The notes beneath the pieces were generated by a model that saw only the letters and a list, made by a program, of their open reading frames with translations, was not told the origin of the DNA and searched no databases. The position numbers and the translations under genes are program-made. DNA of 64,000 nt from Chloroflexota bacterium (lineage in GTDB: Bacteria > Chloroflexota > UBA11872). Where the stretch lies: assembly GCA_026708035.1 (NCBI GenBank), contig JAPOVQ010000019.1:1-64000 (forward strand), written 5' to 3'. Shown piece by piece: positions 16,764 through 25,034 of this stretch (its first letter is position 1; each line of letters begins with the position of its first letter).

Positions 16764-17024
16764 ATGACCGATTGGCCCCTGCATGACGCCAAGAACCGAT
16801 TCAGCGCCCTGGTCGATGCGGCCCTCGCCGGCGATCCCCAGCGAGTGACCCGCCGGGGTAAGCCCGCGGTCGTGGTGCTGGCCGTCGAGGAGTACCAACG
16901 GCTGTGTCAGGCTGAGAAGGCTGGCGCGCCCACGTTCATCGACCATTTGCTCGCCATCCCCAAGGGCGGGCCGGATGACCTGTTCGATCAGGCCCCGGTA
17001 AAGCTTCGCGACGTGGAGTGGTGA
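16764..17024 (+). CDS. Phd/YefM-type antitoxin
   Basis: This gene encodes 86 residues beginning MTDWPLHDAKNRFSALVDAA and containing PQRVTRRGKPAVVVLAVEEY, the classic Phd/YefM N-terminal fold. The C-terminal LFDQAPVKLRDVEW should wrap the toxin. Its stop overlaps the toxin ATG (TGATG). Confidence 0.9.
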   Translation: MTDWPLHDAKNRFSALVDAALAGDPQRVTRRGKPAVVVLAVEEYQRLCQAEKAGAPTFIDHLLAIPKGGPDDLFDQAPVKLRDVEW

Positions 17025-17452
17025 TGTATCTGCTTGATACCAACGTCGTTTCCGCCCTGCGCCGGCCCGACCGTCACCAGGGGCCAATCGCCTGGATTCA
17101 GGCCCAGCGGCCGTCCGACGTGTTCCTGAGCGTGGTGACCGTCGGCGAGATCGAACGCGGCATCGCCCGGCAGCAGCACCGCGATCCGTCGTTTGCGCGG
17201 GAGCTGTCAGTCTGGCTGGACCGGGTGCTCACCTGGTACGGCGACCGCGTGCTCGGTGTCGACGTGCCGACCGCCCGGCGCTGGGGTCGAATGTCCGGTG
17301 ACCTCGGGCACGAATCCGCGGACCTGATCATCGCGGCCACGGCGCTGGAGCACGGCCTGACTGTAGTGAGTCGGAACACCAGGCACTTCGAGCCCGCAGG
17401 CGTCGAGGTGTTCAATCCGTTTGGCGGAAGCGAGGAGTCCGACGACGGCTGA
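17024..17452 (+). CDS. PIN-domain toxin (VapC/FitB type)
   Basis: This gene encodes 142 residues: MYLLDTNVVSALRRPDRHQG, with the acidic Asp in LLDTN, Glu in VGEIERGIARQ, and ESADLIIAATALEHGLTVVS near the C-terminus, followed by RNTRHF. These are the Mg-binding and fold residues of VapC RNases of the FitB group. Two GTG codons precede the ATG in frame; the ATG at 17024 is preferred because it gives the standard MYLLDTN start and couples to the antitoxin stop. Confidence 0.9.
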   Translation: MYLLDTNVVSALRRPDRHQGPIAWIQAQRPSDVFLSVVTVGEIERGIARQQHRDPSFARELSVWLDRVLTWYGDRVLGVDVPTARRWGRMSGDLGHESADLIIAATALEHGLTVVSRNTRHFEPAGVEVFNPFGGSEESDDG

Positions 17453-17525
17453 ACGCCGTGAGAGCGCCGGATCGTTTGCAGGGCGACGCAGCGCTGGAGA
17501 GCATGAACAGGTTTCCGCCGGGGGA

Positions 17526-17547
17526 TGGAGCGGAAGACGGGATTCGA
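17526..17547. repeat. attachment-site-like copy of the tRNA-Gly 3' end
   Basis: These 22 bases are identical, in the same orientation, to 31024-31045, the 3' end (including CCA) of the tRNA-Gly gene. A matching AACAGGTTT also lies about 12 bp to the left of both copies. A lone 3' tRNA fragment 13.5 kb from an intact tRNA that has an integrase beside it is the classical footprint of tRNA-targeted integration. Confidence 0.75.
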
Positions 17548-17660
17548 GGGCTCTGTCAGATTTCAGACCACGGAGCACAACGAGGCGACGTATCCCGTGC
17601 TCGACGCTCCCTAGCTCGTTCCCATCTCCGCGATCAGCCCGTGCCAGCGCGCAAGGAACA

Positions 17661-17852
17661 GCCGGCGCCATTGGGCCCCGGCAGCCCGTAGCACTCACCC
17701 GCCTCAATGGCCAGCAACACGCCGTCCAGCGCGATGATCGGTTTGGCGGCGCGTTTGCGCGCTTCGCGCCGGCGCAGGAAATCCCAGGGCCGCCGGCGCG
17801 GCACGCGCGGCTCGAACTGCTTGGTCAGGGTGTCGGTTTCGACGAGGGGCAT
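17661..17852 (-). pseudogene. ABC transporter ATPase, N-terminal stump
   Basis: From ATG 17852 the frame reads MPLVETDTLTKQFEPRVPRR, later PIIALDGVLLAIEAGECYGL and PGPNGAG. This is the start of an ABC-2-type exporter ATPase, but the homology ends exactly inside the Walker A motif before the catalytic Lys. The rest of the protein is missing. It lies just inside the left end of the island, so it marks a deletion or recombination junction. Confidence 0.7.
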
Positions 17853-18134
17853 GGTTTGCGTCCCCGCGCCTGCGTCGATCCGCTCGATGCGATGGGGCCG
17901 AGCGGTCATGGGATCGTACCAACCCGGATTGTCAGTGCCCGACGCCGGAGCGGAGGTGCGACTCTTGACGCGGCCGAAGCTGCCATGTCCGCGCACGAGG
18001 CAGCCGAAGCACGACTTCCGGCTGAGCGCTGTCTCGGCCGCCTGCGACGAAGCTCGCCTCCGCGACTCATGCGCCGGCGGAGTCGGCTTCGGTACGCTGA
18101 TGGCCCGCGTTTTCAGTCGCGAGCAGATCGAGTC

Positions 18135-18761
18135 ATGCGCATCACGCTCGTCCGGCACGCCGAGTCCGAGGCGAACTTCTCGAATAGGTACGGTGGGCAC
18201 GATACCGGGCTGACCGACCGCGGCCGCAGGCAATGCGCCTTCCTGGCTCAGCACAGGGATCGATTCGACGGTGCGCGGATCATCGCCAGCGACCTCGCGC
18301 GCGCGACCGAAACGCTTCGTCTCGTCCTTGGGTCCGCAGTGGACGCGACCCTCGAGCAGGTCTGGCGCGAGCGCGATTTTGGCGGCGCCGACGGGATGCT
18401 GGCGGATGCGGCGCGCGCTCGCTATCCCGCAGTGTTCGATTTCGAGGGTGCCGGATGGTTCGCGGCCAAGACAGAGGACGGCGAGTCCCTCGCCGACGTG
18501 GATCGTCGCGTCCGCGTCGCGCTCGAGGAGATCGTGGCGCGCGACGACAGCCACGTCGCCGTCTTCACCCACGGCGGCCCCATACAGCTTTCGATTTGCG
18601 CAGTGCTCGGCCTGGACCCGCGCACGCACATGCGGCGATTCAACGTCGAGAACACCGCGATGGCGACATTTCAGAGTGCGCCGTGGGGTGTCGTCGTCAC
18701 TGGGTGGAATGAGGTGTCGCACTTGCCGTCCGAGGAGCGCACGGGCGTATTCGAGGCCTAG
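18135..18761 (+). CDS. Histidine phosphatase family protein
   Basis: This gene encodes 208 residues of the phosphoglycerate-mutase-like superfamily. The catalytic RHG-type motif is LVRHAESEANFSNRYGGHDT at residues 4-23, with the substrate-binding Arg in ASDLARATETLRL, Glu in WRERDFGGADG and the second catalytic His in VAVFTHGGPIQLS. These enzymes hydrolyse phosphate esters through a phospho-His; the substrate is unknown. The sequence from 17853 to 18134 before it holds nothing recognisable. Confidence 0.88.
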   Translation: MRITLVRHAESEANFSNRYGGHDTGLTDRGRRQCAFLAQHRDRFDGARIIASDLARATETLRLVLGSAVDATLEQVWRERDFGGADGMLADAARARYPAVFDFEGAGWFAAKTEDGESLADVDRRVRVALEEIVARDDSHVAVFTHGGPIQLSICAVLGLDPRTHMRRFNVENTAMATFQSAPWGVVVTGWNEVSHLPSEERTGVFEA

Positions 18762-19052
18762 GAAGCCTCTGATTTAGTCGCGGGTTGGCCAAGAACCGCA
18801 CCCGGCACTGCCAGTTGTTCGGCTTCGCAAATCTGCTGCTGGCGGCACGCACCGCGCCGGCCTAATCGGGCGCACTGCGCTCCGCGCGGGGACGATCGCA
18901 CCCCTGCAACGGATAGAGACGGCGGATCGAGCCGGCGCGCTGCCTCAAGCCGTGATCCCGGACCCGCGCTCAAGCCTTGGCGCTCAGGCACCCCTGTTGT
19001 TCAGACGTCTCTTGGAAGCCCCACGCCATTCCTAGTTCCGGCCGTGACTCTT
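18762..19052. other. Intergenic gap inside the island
   Basis: About 290 bp between the convergent phosphatase and dioxygenase genes. I see no gene, strong hairpin or member of the interspersed repeat families here. Confidence 0.5.
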
Positions 19053-20048
19053 TCAGGCGCACCAGGGGGCGTCTGCACTCCAGCGGTTAAAACTGCGGAT
19101 GGGCTGGCCGGCCAGCCGGGCGCGGGCGTCAAACCAGAGGTCGCGCCAGGCGTTGTGGTCGGCGAGGGCGGATTCCGGGTTGGTAGCGCTGCGGGCGACG
19201 AAGTCGGGAAAGTCGGCGCGGCCGTTGATCTGGCCAGTGGGCTGATAGCGCAGGTCCATGCTCCAGCGCACGCTGTCGCTGAGGTTGGGAAGAGCGCAGT
19301 GGGGCGTGAAGCGCGTCATCAGGAGGACCGACCCGGCGCGCATTGGGAGTGGCAAGAAGTCGTTTCTATCCAGTGCCTGTGGAGTTATCGCCAGGCCCTC
19401 GTTGCCGGGGCAGTGATTGAGGATTCCGCCCCGGTGGCGCCGTGGCCAGACGCCAAGGCAACCCATCTCGGCGGAGACGTCGGTGATTGGCATCCAGACG
19501 GTGAGGACCTCGCTGGCGTCGGCATCGGCGGATTGCACGCCGATATCCTGGTGGACCGACGTGGTGAGGGTGTTTTCATCAGGGATGCCGTTCCATTGAT
19601 TGTCAGTCCTGGCGAGTGAGAGAGGGGTTTTGACGCGGATGTGTTGGATTGGGCTGGAGGTTATCTCGGGTCCGACGATCGACTCGACAAGGTCGAGCAG
19701 GATCGGGTGTGTGAGGATGCTAAAGGCGCCGTTCCCGAGGTAAATCGGGGTGTCGGCGTCGATTGATCTCCTCTGTGGGAGAGAGATGTCGAATTCTTGG
19801 GCGGGAAAGGCGCCGGGGGCGCGGAGAACCTGTAGGACACGCTGCCCGAAGGACTCCTCAAAAACGTAGTGTTCGATGTCGCCGGCCTCAAGCAGGCGGC
19901 GGGCGATCCGGTCTAGAATGTTGCCGAGCTCTTCGTTGAGCAACTTGAAATCGCGGGCCGGGTCGAAGACATCATCGATGACGAGATACCCTTCGCGGTC
20001 GAAGAAGTCCCTTTGGCCCGTGCTGAGCCCCCGCGCGTTGGCGCTCAT
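19053..20048 (-). CDS. Phytanoyl-CoA dioxygenase (PhyH)-like oxygenase
   Basis: This gene encodes 331 residues resembling the PhyH branch of Fe(II)/2-oxoglutarate oxygenases. The facial triad is visible: HxD in TTSVHQDIGVQSADADAS, and the distal His in TRFTPHCALPNLSDSVRW, with the 2-oxoglutarate Arg following. The N-terminal FDREGYLVIDDVFDPARDFK is typical. The start at 20048 has GGAGGTAGG upstream and is chosen over the in-frame codon at 20093. The substrate is probably a small hydroxylatable metabolite linked to the neighbouring ABC transporter; that is inference. Confidence 0.82.
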   Translation of the reverse strand: MSANARGLSTGQRDFFDREGYLVIDDVFDPARDFKLLNEELGNILDRIARRLLEAGDIEHYVFEESFGQRVLQVLRAPGAFPAQEFDISLPQRRSIDADTPIYLGNGAFSILTHPILLDLVESIVGPEITSSPIQHIRVKTPLSLARTDNQWNGIPDENTLTTSVHQDIGVQSADADASEVLTVWMPITDVSAEMGCLGVWPRRHRGGILNHCPGNEGLAITPQALDRNDFLPLPMRAGSVLLMTRFTPHCALPNLSDSVRWSMDLRYQPTGQINGRADFPDFVARSATNPESALADHNAWRDLWFDARARLAGQPIRSFNRWSADAPWCA

Positions 20049-20175
20049 CCGTCCTACCTCCTGTGGCGCTTTGCGCGACCTGGTGACGGTCACCGCCTAA
20101 ACTCCTCAAGGGATATCGGGCGGCAGGCGTCTCCGCCGCAGGCCGACCGGCCTGCGGCGGAGTTTGGTTCCTGCG

Positions 20176-22413
20176 TCAACCGCCGAAATCGAGCTCGACC
20201 GGCTCAGCGTCCTTGAAGAAAAACTGCTCGGGGCGCGCGGGGCCCGGGCTATAGGCCGCTTGCCCATATGGGAGAACCTCCGCCACATTCTCAAGCCGGT
20301 TGCTCCGAACTCGCACACCAATGAGCGCCGGCGACAGGCCGACCGTCCCGATGACCCACAGGTTGTCCACCATGATGCGGTGGATCTCCTTGCCGAGTTC
20401 CCGGGCTTCTTCGACGGAGACTCCCTTGGCTCGCTGGTGGAGTTCCTGTTGGCGCCGGATCTCACTGCCCGCGGGCGGCTCCAACCCTCTGGCGCCGCCG
20501 GTCTCGTACCAGATTCCGTAGAGCGGGGCGGCAGAGGCCGCGGAGGCCATGAGGGAGGATCCCGGGTAGAGGAGCGGTGTGTCGTTCCCGTGCAGCGACC
20601 AAATCCAGATTTGCAACTCGCCATTTGCCCGTCGCACGTTGAACAAGCTGCGCTCGAGCACCTGGAAGTTGACGCGGATGCCGAGGTTCCGCTCCCACAT
20701 CTGACCCACGGACTCAGCGATGCCTGGAAAGTCCACAAAGGACGCCGCGACCGAGACAAGATCCAGAATCAACGTGCCTTCGCCATCGCTGCGCAATCGG
20801 AAACCGTCGGCATCGCGTTCTGCCAGGCCCAGTTCGTCAAGGATCGCGTTGGCCTTCGCAGGATCGAAGTCGGCATACTTCGTGCGGTACTCGGGCTCAG
20901 GGGCGTACGGCGAGCCAGGGGCTGGCGAGGTCGTGCCGGGCGAACCCAGGCCCACCCAGTGAATCTCGTTTAGTTCGTCGCGGTCGATGCCGTGCGACAG
21001 CGCCCGCCGGAAGTCAAAGGTCTCGAGCCACTTCTTGATCTCCGGGTCATCACCTTGCCACGCCTGGTTGAAGTGAAAGCCACCCTCGGTGCCGTGGTTC
21101 CCGTTATAGAAGCTCACGGTGTAGCCGCCTCTGATTTCGTTGGCCTTCAAGACGGGTACGTTGCCGATGACGATGTGCCGGACCTGAAAGTCAAGTTCGC
21201 CAGCTACGGCCCTGAGGTTTAGTACCTCCAAGTCCTCGGCAAGATCGGTCCGAATTCGGTCGATGTAGGGCAGCTGATTGCCCTCAATATCCACAGCGTG
21301 ATAGTAGGGATTTCGCTCCAGCAATACCTGCGGTGTGCTGTTAGCGGTTAGAGGCTTCCAGGCGGTTGTAACCGGACACCCCGGGTTGCGCACGGGGTGC
21401 GCGACCGTCTTCATGTGCTGGACCCAGTTCTCGTAGCCGGCGTCGCTGGCGAGCTTCGCGGCGTTGTCGTCACCGACGTACGTGGGGTGAAACTGGGATA
21501 GGTAGTGCTTGGGTGCCCAGATGCTATTTCCGAGGTGACTTGAGGAGAACGCGCCGCCAGGCGGGTTCGAAGCCAGCTGCTCGACGAAGACGAAGTTGGG
21601 TGCGCCGAAGCGGACCCTGACGGTGTAGTCGTCCACCTTCTCCCACGTACCCTGTTCACCCTGGGAGTCGGCATTCCAGGTAGACCCGCCTGGGTGGTAG
21701 TCGTCGTTCAGATACAAGTCCTCGTACCAAAACATGACGTCGTCAGCGGTAAGCGGCGTGCCGTCGGACCAGCGGTGCCCCTCGCGCATGAAGAAAGTAA
21801 AGGTGGTCCCGCCGTCACTGACCTCCCACCCCTTGGCGATATAAGGGACGACTTTGGTTAGCTGGCTGTTCCAGTACAAGAACGTGTCGTGGAGGATGCG
21901 GTCAAAGTTGGCGAGGTCGCCGGGCCCAGTGAACGCCCGGCGCATTGTGCCGCCATACTTGCCAATTCGCCGCAGCGGTCGGTAGACCAACGGCTCCTTT
22001 GGCAGCCGCTCCGAGATTGGTGGCAGGTTCCCGGCCTGCACCAACGCGGTCCATTGCGGCGCCTCGGAGAACGACTCCGGAATGAAGCCAGTCACGACGT
22101 CGACGTTCTCACCACTGGCCGGCTGGAGGGCCGGTATCACCCGCTCGGTCTCAATGACCTTTTCTACGACCTTCTCGACCGGAACTTCCTTGATCACGGT
22201 GGTCGCGACCGGCACTTCCACTTCCTTGGTGACGATCTTCTCTTGGATCACCACCCTCTCGACCGGGACCTCTTTGATCACGGTCGTCTCGATCGGCACT
22301 TCCTTGGTGGCGACCTCAGTCTCGCCACAGGCCATCAGAATCGGCACGCCCGCTACTCCGACTGCGCCGCCCCCGATCAAACGAAGCCAATGTCGACGCG
22401 ACAGGCGTTTCAT
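20176..22413 (-). CDS. ABC transporter substrate-binding lipoprotein (peptide/SBP_bac_5 type)
   Basis: This gene encodes 745 residues. A basic signal (MKRLSRRHWLRLIGGGAVGV) ends in a lipobox with Cys at about residue 29 (PILMACG). A long charged stalk with repeated KEVPVE units spans residues 37-92, a feature I associate with Chloroflexota binding proteins. The large binding domain follows (REGHRWSDGTPLTADDVMFW is the family signature). It captures oligopeptides, or more likely another small organic ligand, outside the membrane for the permeases at 24039-26190. GGAGG precedes ATG 22413. It is on the opposite strand from its permease and ATPase genes, so the transporter is split over two transcription units. 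Confidence 0.9.
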   Translation of the reverse strand: MKRLSRRHWLRLIGGGAVGVAGVPILMACGETEVATKEVPIETTVIKEVPVERVVIQEKIVTKEVEVPVATTVIKEVPVEKVVEKVIETERVIPALQPASGENVDVVTGFIPESFSEAPQWTALVQAGNLPPISERLPKEPLVYRPLRRIGKYGGTMRRAFTGPGDLANFDRILHDTFLYWNSQLTKVVPYIAKGWEVSDGGTTFTFFMREGHRWSDGTPLTADDVMFWYEDLYLNDDYHPGGSTWNADSQGEQGTWEKVDDYTVRVRFGAPNFVFVEQLASNPPGGAFSSSHLGNSIWAPKHYLSQFHPTYVGDDNAAKLASDAGYENWVQHMKTVAHPVRNPGCPVTTAWKPLTANSTPQVLLERNPYYHAVDIEGNQLPYIDRIRTDLAEDLEVLNLRAVAGELDFQVRHIVIGNVPVLKANEIRGGYTVSFYNGNHGTEGGFHFNQAWQGDDPEIKKWLETFDFRRALSHGIDRDELNEIHWVGLGSPGTTSPAPGSPYAPEPEYRTKYADFDPAKANAILDELGLAERDADGFRLRSDGEGTLILDLVSVAASFVDFPGIAESVGQMWERNLGIRVNFQVLERSLFNVRRANGELQIWIWSLHGNDTPLLYPGSSLMASAASAAPLYGIWYETGGARGLEPPAGSEIRRQQELHQRAKGVSVEEARELGKEIHRIMVDNLWVIGTVGLSPALIGVRVRSNRLENVAEVLPYGQAAYSPGPARPEQFFFKDAEPVELDFGG

Positions 22414-23113
22414 AATCAACCTCCCCGGTACCAACCTCGGATGCGATACCCGCTTTGCTCAACAATCACGCTTGCGCCGACCGGAGATGCCTGAAACCGG
22501 TGCGCCGATCCCGATGACGATCCCAATATCGTGCGCACTGCGTAATCGTGCGCATAGCGTATGCGGGTACCACTGATGCGTCAACGCAGGCGATGCGTAC
22601 GCTGCCACCTGTGAGGGCCGGTCAGACTGCGTCTGCCGCTGAGTACGATTTGTTGGTGAACATCCCTCTCGTATACGGTATCCGGGAGGCGCCGCTGGTT
22701 CATCGGACGCGGCGCCTCTGGGGTTCGTCAGCGCTCGGCGATCCGTGATCTGTGGTGGTCAACAGTCCGACGCTTTGCGGTTTCGTTAGGCTTCTCTGCG
22801 AAGTACGCTAGGAAAGCAGCGAATGCAGACGTGAGTTCTCGGCTCTCAGTGCCGCGTGGGGCTGTGCATCGCGCGGGCGTAGTCATCATTGCTGGAAGAG
22901 GATTCGGATCCGCCTGCTGACATTGGCGCATGAGCGGACAGACGGCGAGCGCGGCAATATCCCCTGGCGGCCGGGCCGCGCCGGCTCGTGCAGGCGCTCG
23001 GTGAGCGGGTGCGGCGTTCGCCGTTCAAGTGGCGACAGCCCATCATCGCCGGCATTCACACCAGACCATCGACCGAGTCTCGCAGTAGGCGCACGATACG
23101 GGGGGTTATAGAC
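22414..23113. promoter_or_regulatory. 700-bp divergent control region of the transporter locus
   Basis: No convincing gene is seen. Two copies of CGTGCGCA (22530-22537 and 22547-22554) lie 17 bp apart within a run of GC-rich/AT alternations upstream of the binding-protein gene, an operator candidate. A hairpin with a perfect 10-bp stem (GAGGCGCCGC/GCGGCGCCTC) lies at 22686-22718. GGGGGGT lies just before the GTG start at 23114. The region probably drives transcription both ways. Confidence 0.4.
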
Positions 23114-23953
23114 GTGCCAAAGTTCGGCCTGGCCATCTCGTCGACGTATTTCGTGGAAGATGAGCGTGCGGGGGGGTTGGAGCCGATTGTGCGCGGCCTG
23201 GCCGCAGCCGGAATCCGCGCCTGCGAGCTCTCTTTCAAGCACGTGGAGCCCCCTGTCGATGTCGCGCTGGTGCGATCGGTGCTCGATCGGCATGGCGTGC
23301 AGGCCCCAACCATCCACCCACCAATCGGCGCAACGAATCTGGGCGCGCTGGACGAGGACCACCGCCAGACTTCGGTAGCGGAGATCAGCGCGTGCTTCGA
23401 GCCCTACGCGGCGCTGGGCGGCGGCGCGGCGATCGTGCATCCCAGCGGCAGTGGGGTTCCACCTAACAAGTCACTCGAATGGGACGAAGGGAACCGCGCG
23501 GCGCACCTGGATGCCTTTCGTCGCTCGCTGGACGAGTTGCTGCCGATAGCCGAGACGCTCGGCATTCGCCTCGCCTGCGAAAACATGCCGTCACATGGCC
23601 GGCCCCGGCCGGGGGTCCTGATGGAAGAGGTGCGGGCCGTGATCGACGGCTACCCCGATGAGGTGGGACTCTGCCTGGACACCGGGCACGCGTACATGAG
23701 CGGGCTCGATCCAGCGGCCGAAGCGCGCGTCGCTGGCGAGCGCCTCATGGCGTTGCATCTGCAGGACACGGACGGCGTGGCGGACCGGCACTGGATGCCT
23801 GGCCAGGGAAACGTGAATTGGGCGGAGTTGTACGCGGCGTTGACCACCATGGGCTTCGATGGTGCGTGGACGTTCGAAGTCCACATCGAACCCGCTGCGG
23901 CCGCGGCGGCCGCCCGGCGCGTATCGGACGGCTGGGTGGCCGGGCGGTTCTAG
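23114..23953 (+). CDS. Sugar phosphate isomerase/epimerase-type TIM barrel
   Basis: This gene encodes 279 residues of the AP endonuclease 2-like TIM-barrel family (VPKFGLAISSTYFVEDERAG). The metal-site residues are plausible in RLACENMPSHG (Glu), GLCLDTGHAYMSG (Asp, His), ALHLQDTDGVADRHW and WTFEVHIEP (Glu). Such enzymes isomerise or epimerise sugars, inositols or related polyols. The start GTG 23114 follows GGGGGGT and gives the canonical N-terminus; the open frame upstream is not conserved-looking. It probably forms the first gene of the operon with the ABC permeases. Confidence 0.82.
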   Translation: MPKFGLAISSTYFVEDERAGGLEPIVRGLAAAGIRACELSFKHVEPPVDVALVRSVLDRHGVQAPTIHPPIGATNLGALDEDHRQTSVAEISACFEPYAALGGGAAIVHPSGSGVPPNKSLEWDEGNRAAHLDAFRRSLDELLPIAETLGIRLACENMPSHGRPRPGVLMEEVRAVIDGYPDEVGLCLDTGHAYMSGLDPAAEARVAGERLMALHLQDTDGVADRHWMPGQGNVNWAELYAALTTMGFDGAWTFEVHIEPAAAAAAARRVSDGWVAGRF

Positions 23954-23992
23954 CTCGGCTGCGCCCAGGCCACGCTTGGCCAGCCGCCCGTG

Positions 23993-24046
23993 CTGGGGCT
24001 GGAATAATCTGATGGCAGGCTGGGGCTGAAATGATCCGATGGCAGG
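23993..24046 (+). repeat. 27-bp tandem duplication over the permease start codon
   Basis: Two 27-bp units (23993-24019 and 24020-24046) share CTGGGGCTG..ATGGCAGG. The second carries the permease ATG at 24039. The first carries an in-frame ATG at 24012 that would terminate after five codons. Confidence 0.7.
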
Positions 24047-25034
24047 CTGGCTGATCCGCCGAACGCTGTTTGCGTTCGCGACGTTGTGGGCGATTTCGAT
24101 GCTGTCGTTCCTCGTCATTCAAATCCCGCCGGGCGATTACGTGACCTCATACATCGCGCAGTTGCAGTCGCAGGGCACCATCTTCACCGACGCCGAAGCG
24201 CAGGCGCTGCGCGATCTCTACGGGCTCGATCAGCCGGTCATCTTGCAGTACTTCCGCTGGCTGGGCCTGATGGCGCAGGGGAATTTCGGGGTGTCGTTCG
24301 AGTTTAACCGGCCGGTTCTGGATGTGATCGGCGATCGCTTCCTGCTGACTATTGTGGTGTCGGTAGCGGCGCTGCTGCTCACGTGGATCGTGGCGCTGCC
24401 GATCGGCATCTACTCGGCCGTCAAGCAGTACTCCATCGGCGACTATGCGTTCACCTTCATCGGGTTTATTGGTCTGGCGATTCCGGGGTTCCTCTTGGCG
24501 CTGGTGTTGATGTATTTCGGATTTGTTCTGTTTGACGCCAACGTCGGTGGCCTCTTCTCGCCGGAGTACGCCCAGGCGGATTGGAGCTGGGACAAGTTCT
24601 GGGATCTGATGCAGCACATGCCGATACCCGCGCTGGCGCTGGGACTGGCGGGGACCGCGTTCCTGATTCGCATCATGCGGGCGAACTTGCTGGATGAGCT
24701 GCGTAAGCCGTATTTGGTGACCGCGCGAGCGAAGGGCCTGACGAACAACCGGGCGGTGCTCAAGTACCCGGTGCGCGTGGCACTCAATCCGTTCGTGAGC
24801 ATCGTACCTTTCGTGCTGCGAGACATCGTGGGAGGCAGCGTGATCGTATCGATCGTGCTGAGCTTGCCGACGCTCGGGCCGATTCTCCTAAAGTCGCTGA
24901 TCGCGCAAGACTCCTTCCTGGCGGGGACGATCATTCTGCTATTGGGCGTCATCACGGTAGTCGGCACGCTGATTTCGGACATCTTGCTGGTGATTCTTGA
25001 TCCGCGAATCAAGTTTGAGGCGCGCGGTGGCTAA
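24039..25034 (+). CDS. ABC transporter permease, DppB/OppB type
   Basis: This gene encodes 331 residues with six predicted helices. The N-terminal helix LFAFATLWAISMLSFLVIQI and large loop, and the EAA-like loop ANLLDELRKPYLVTARAKGL, are the signatures of the DppB/OppB half of dipeptide-type importers. It forms the membrane channel with the next gene product. The next gene overlaps it by 8 bp. Uptake specificity is not readable. Confidence 0.93.
   Translation: MAGWLIRRTLFAFATLWAISMLSFLVIQIPPGDYVTSYIAQLQSQGTIFTDAEAQALRDLYGLDQPVILQYFRWLGLMAQGNFGVSFEFNRPVLDVIGDRFLLTIVVSVAALLLTWIVALPIGIYSAVKQYSIGDYAFTFIGFIGLAIPGFLLALVLMYFGFVLFDANVGGLFSPEYAQADWSWDKFWDLMQHMPIPALALGLAGTAFLIRIMRANLLDELRKPYLVTARAKGLTNNRAVLKYPVRVALNPFVSIVPFVLRDIVGGSVIVSIVLSLPTLGPILLKSLIAQDSFLAGTIILLLGVITVVGTLISDILLVILDPRIKFEARGG

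Noticed and set aside
17634-18722. 362-codon minus-strand frame over the histidine-phosphatase gene
   Set aside because: Mostly antisense of the phosphatase; only the short ABC ATPase part (17661-17852) has real homology character.
22728-22931. 67-residue minus-strand frame upstream of the isomerase
   Set aside because: No ribosome-binding site, no recognised motif, and it lies in a promoter-like region.
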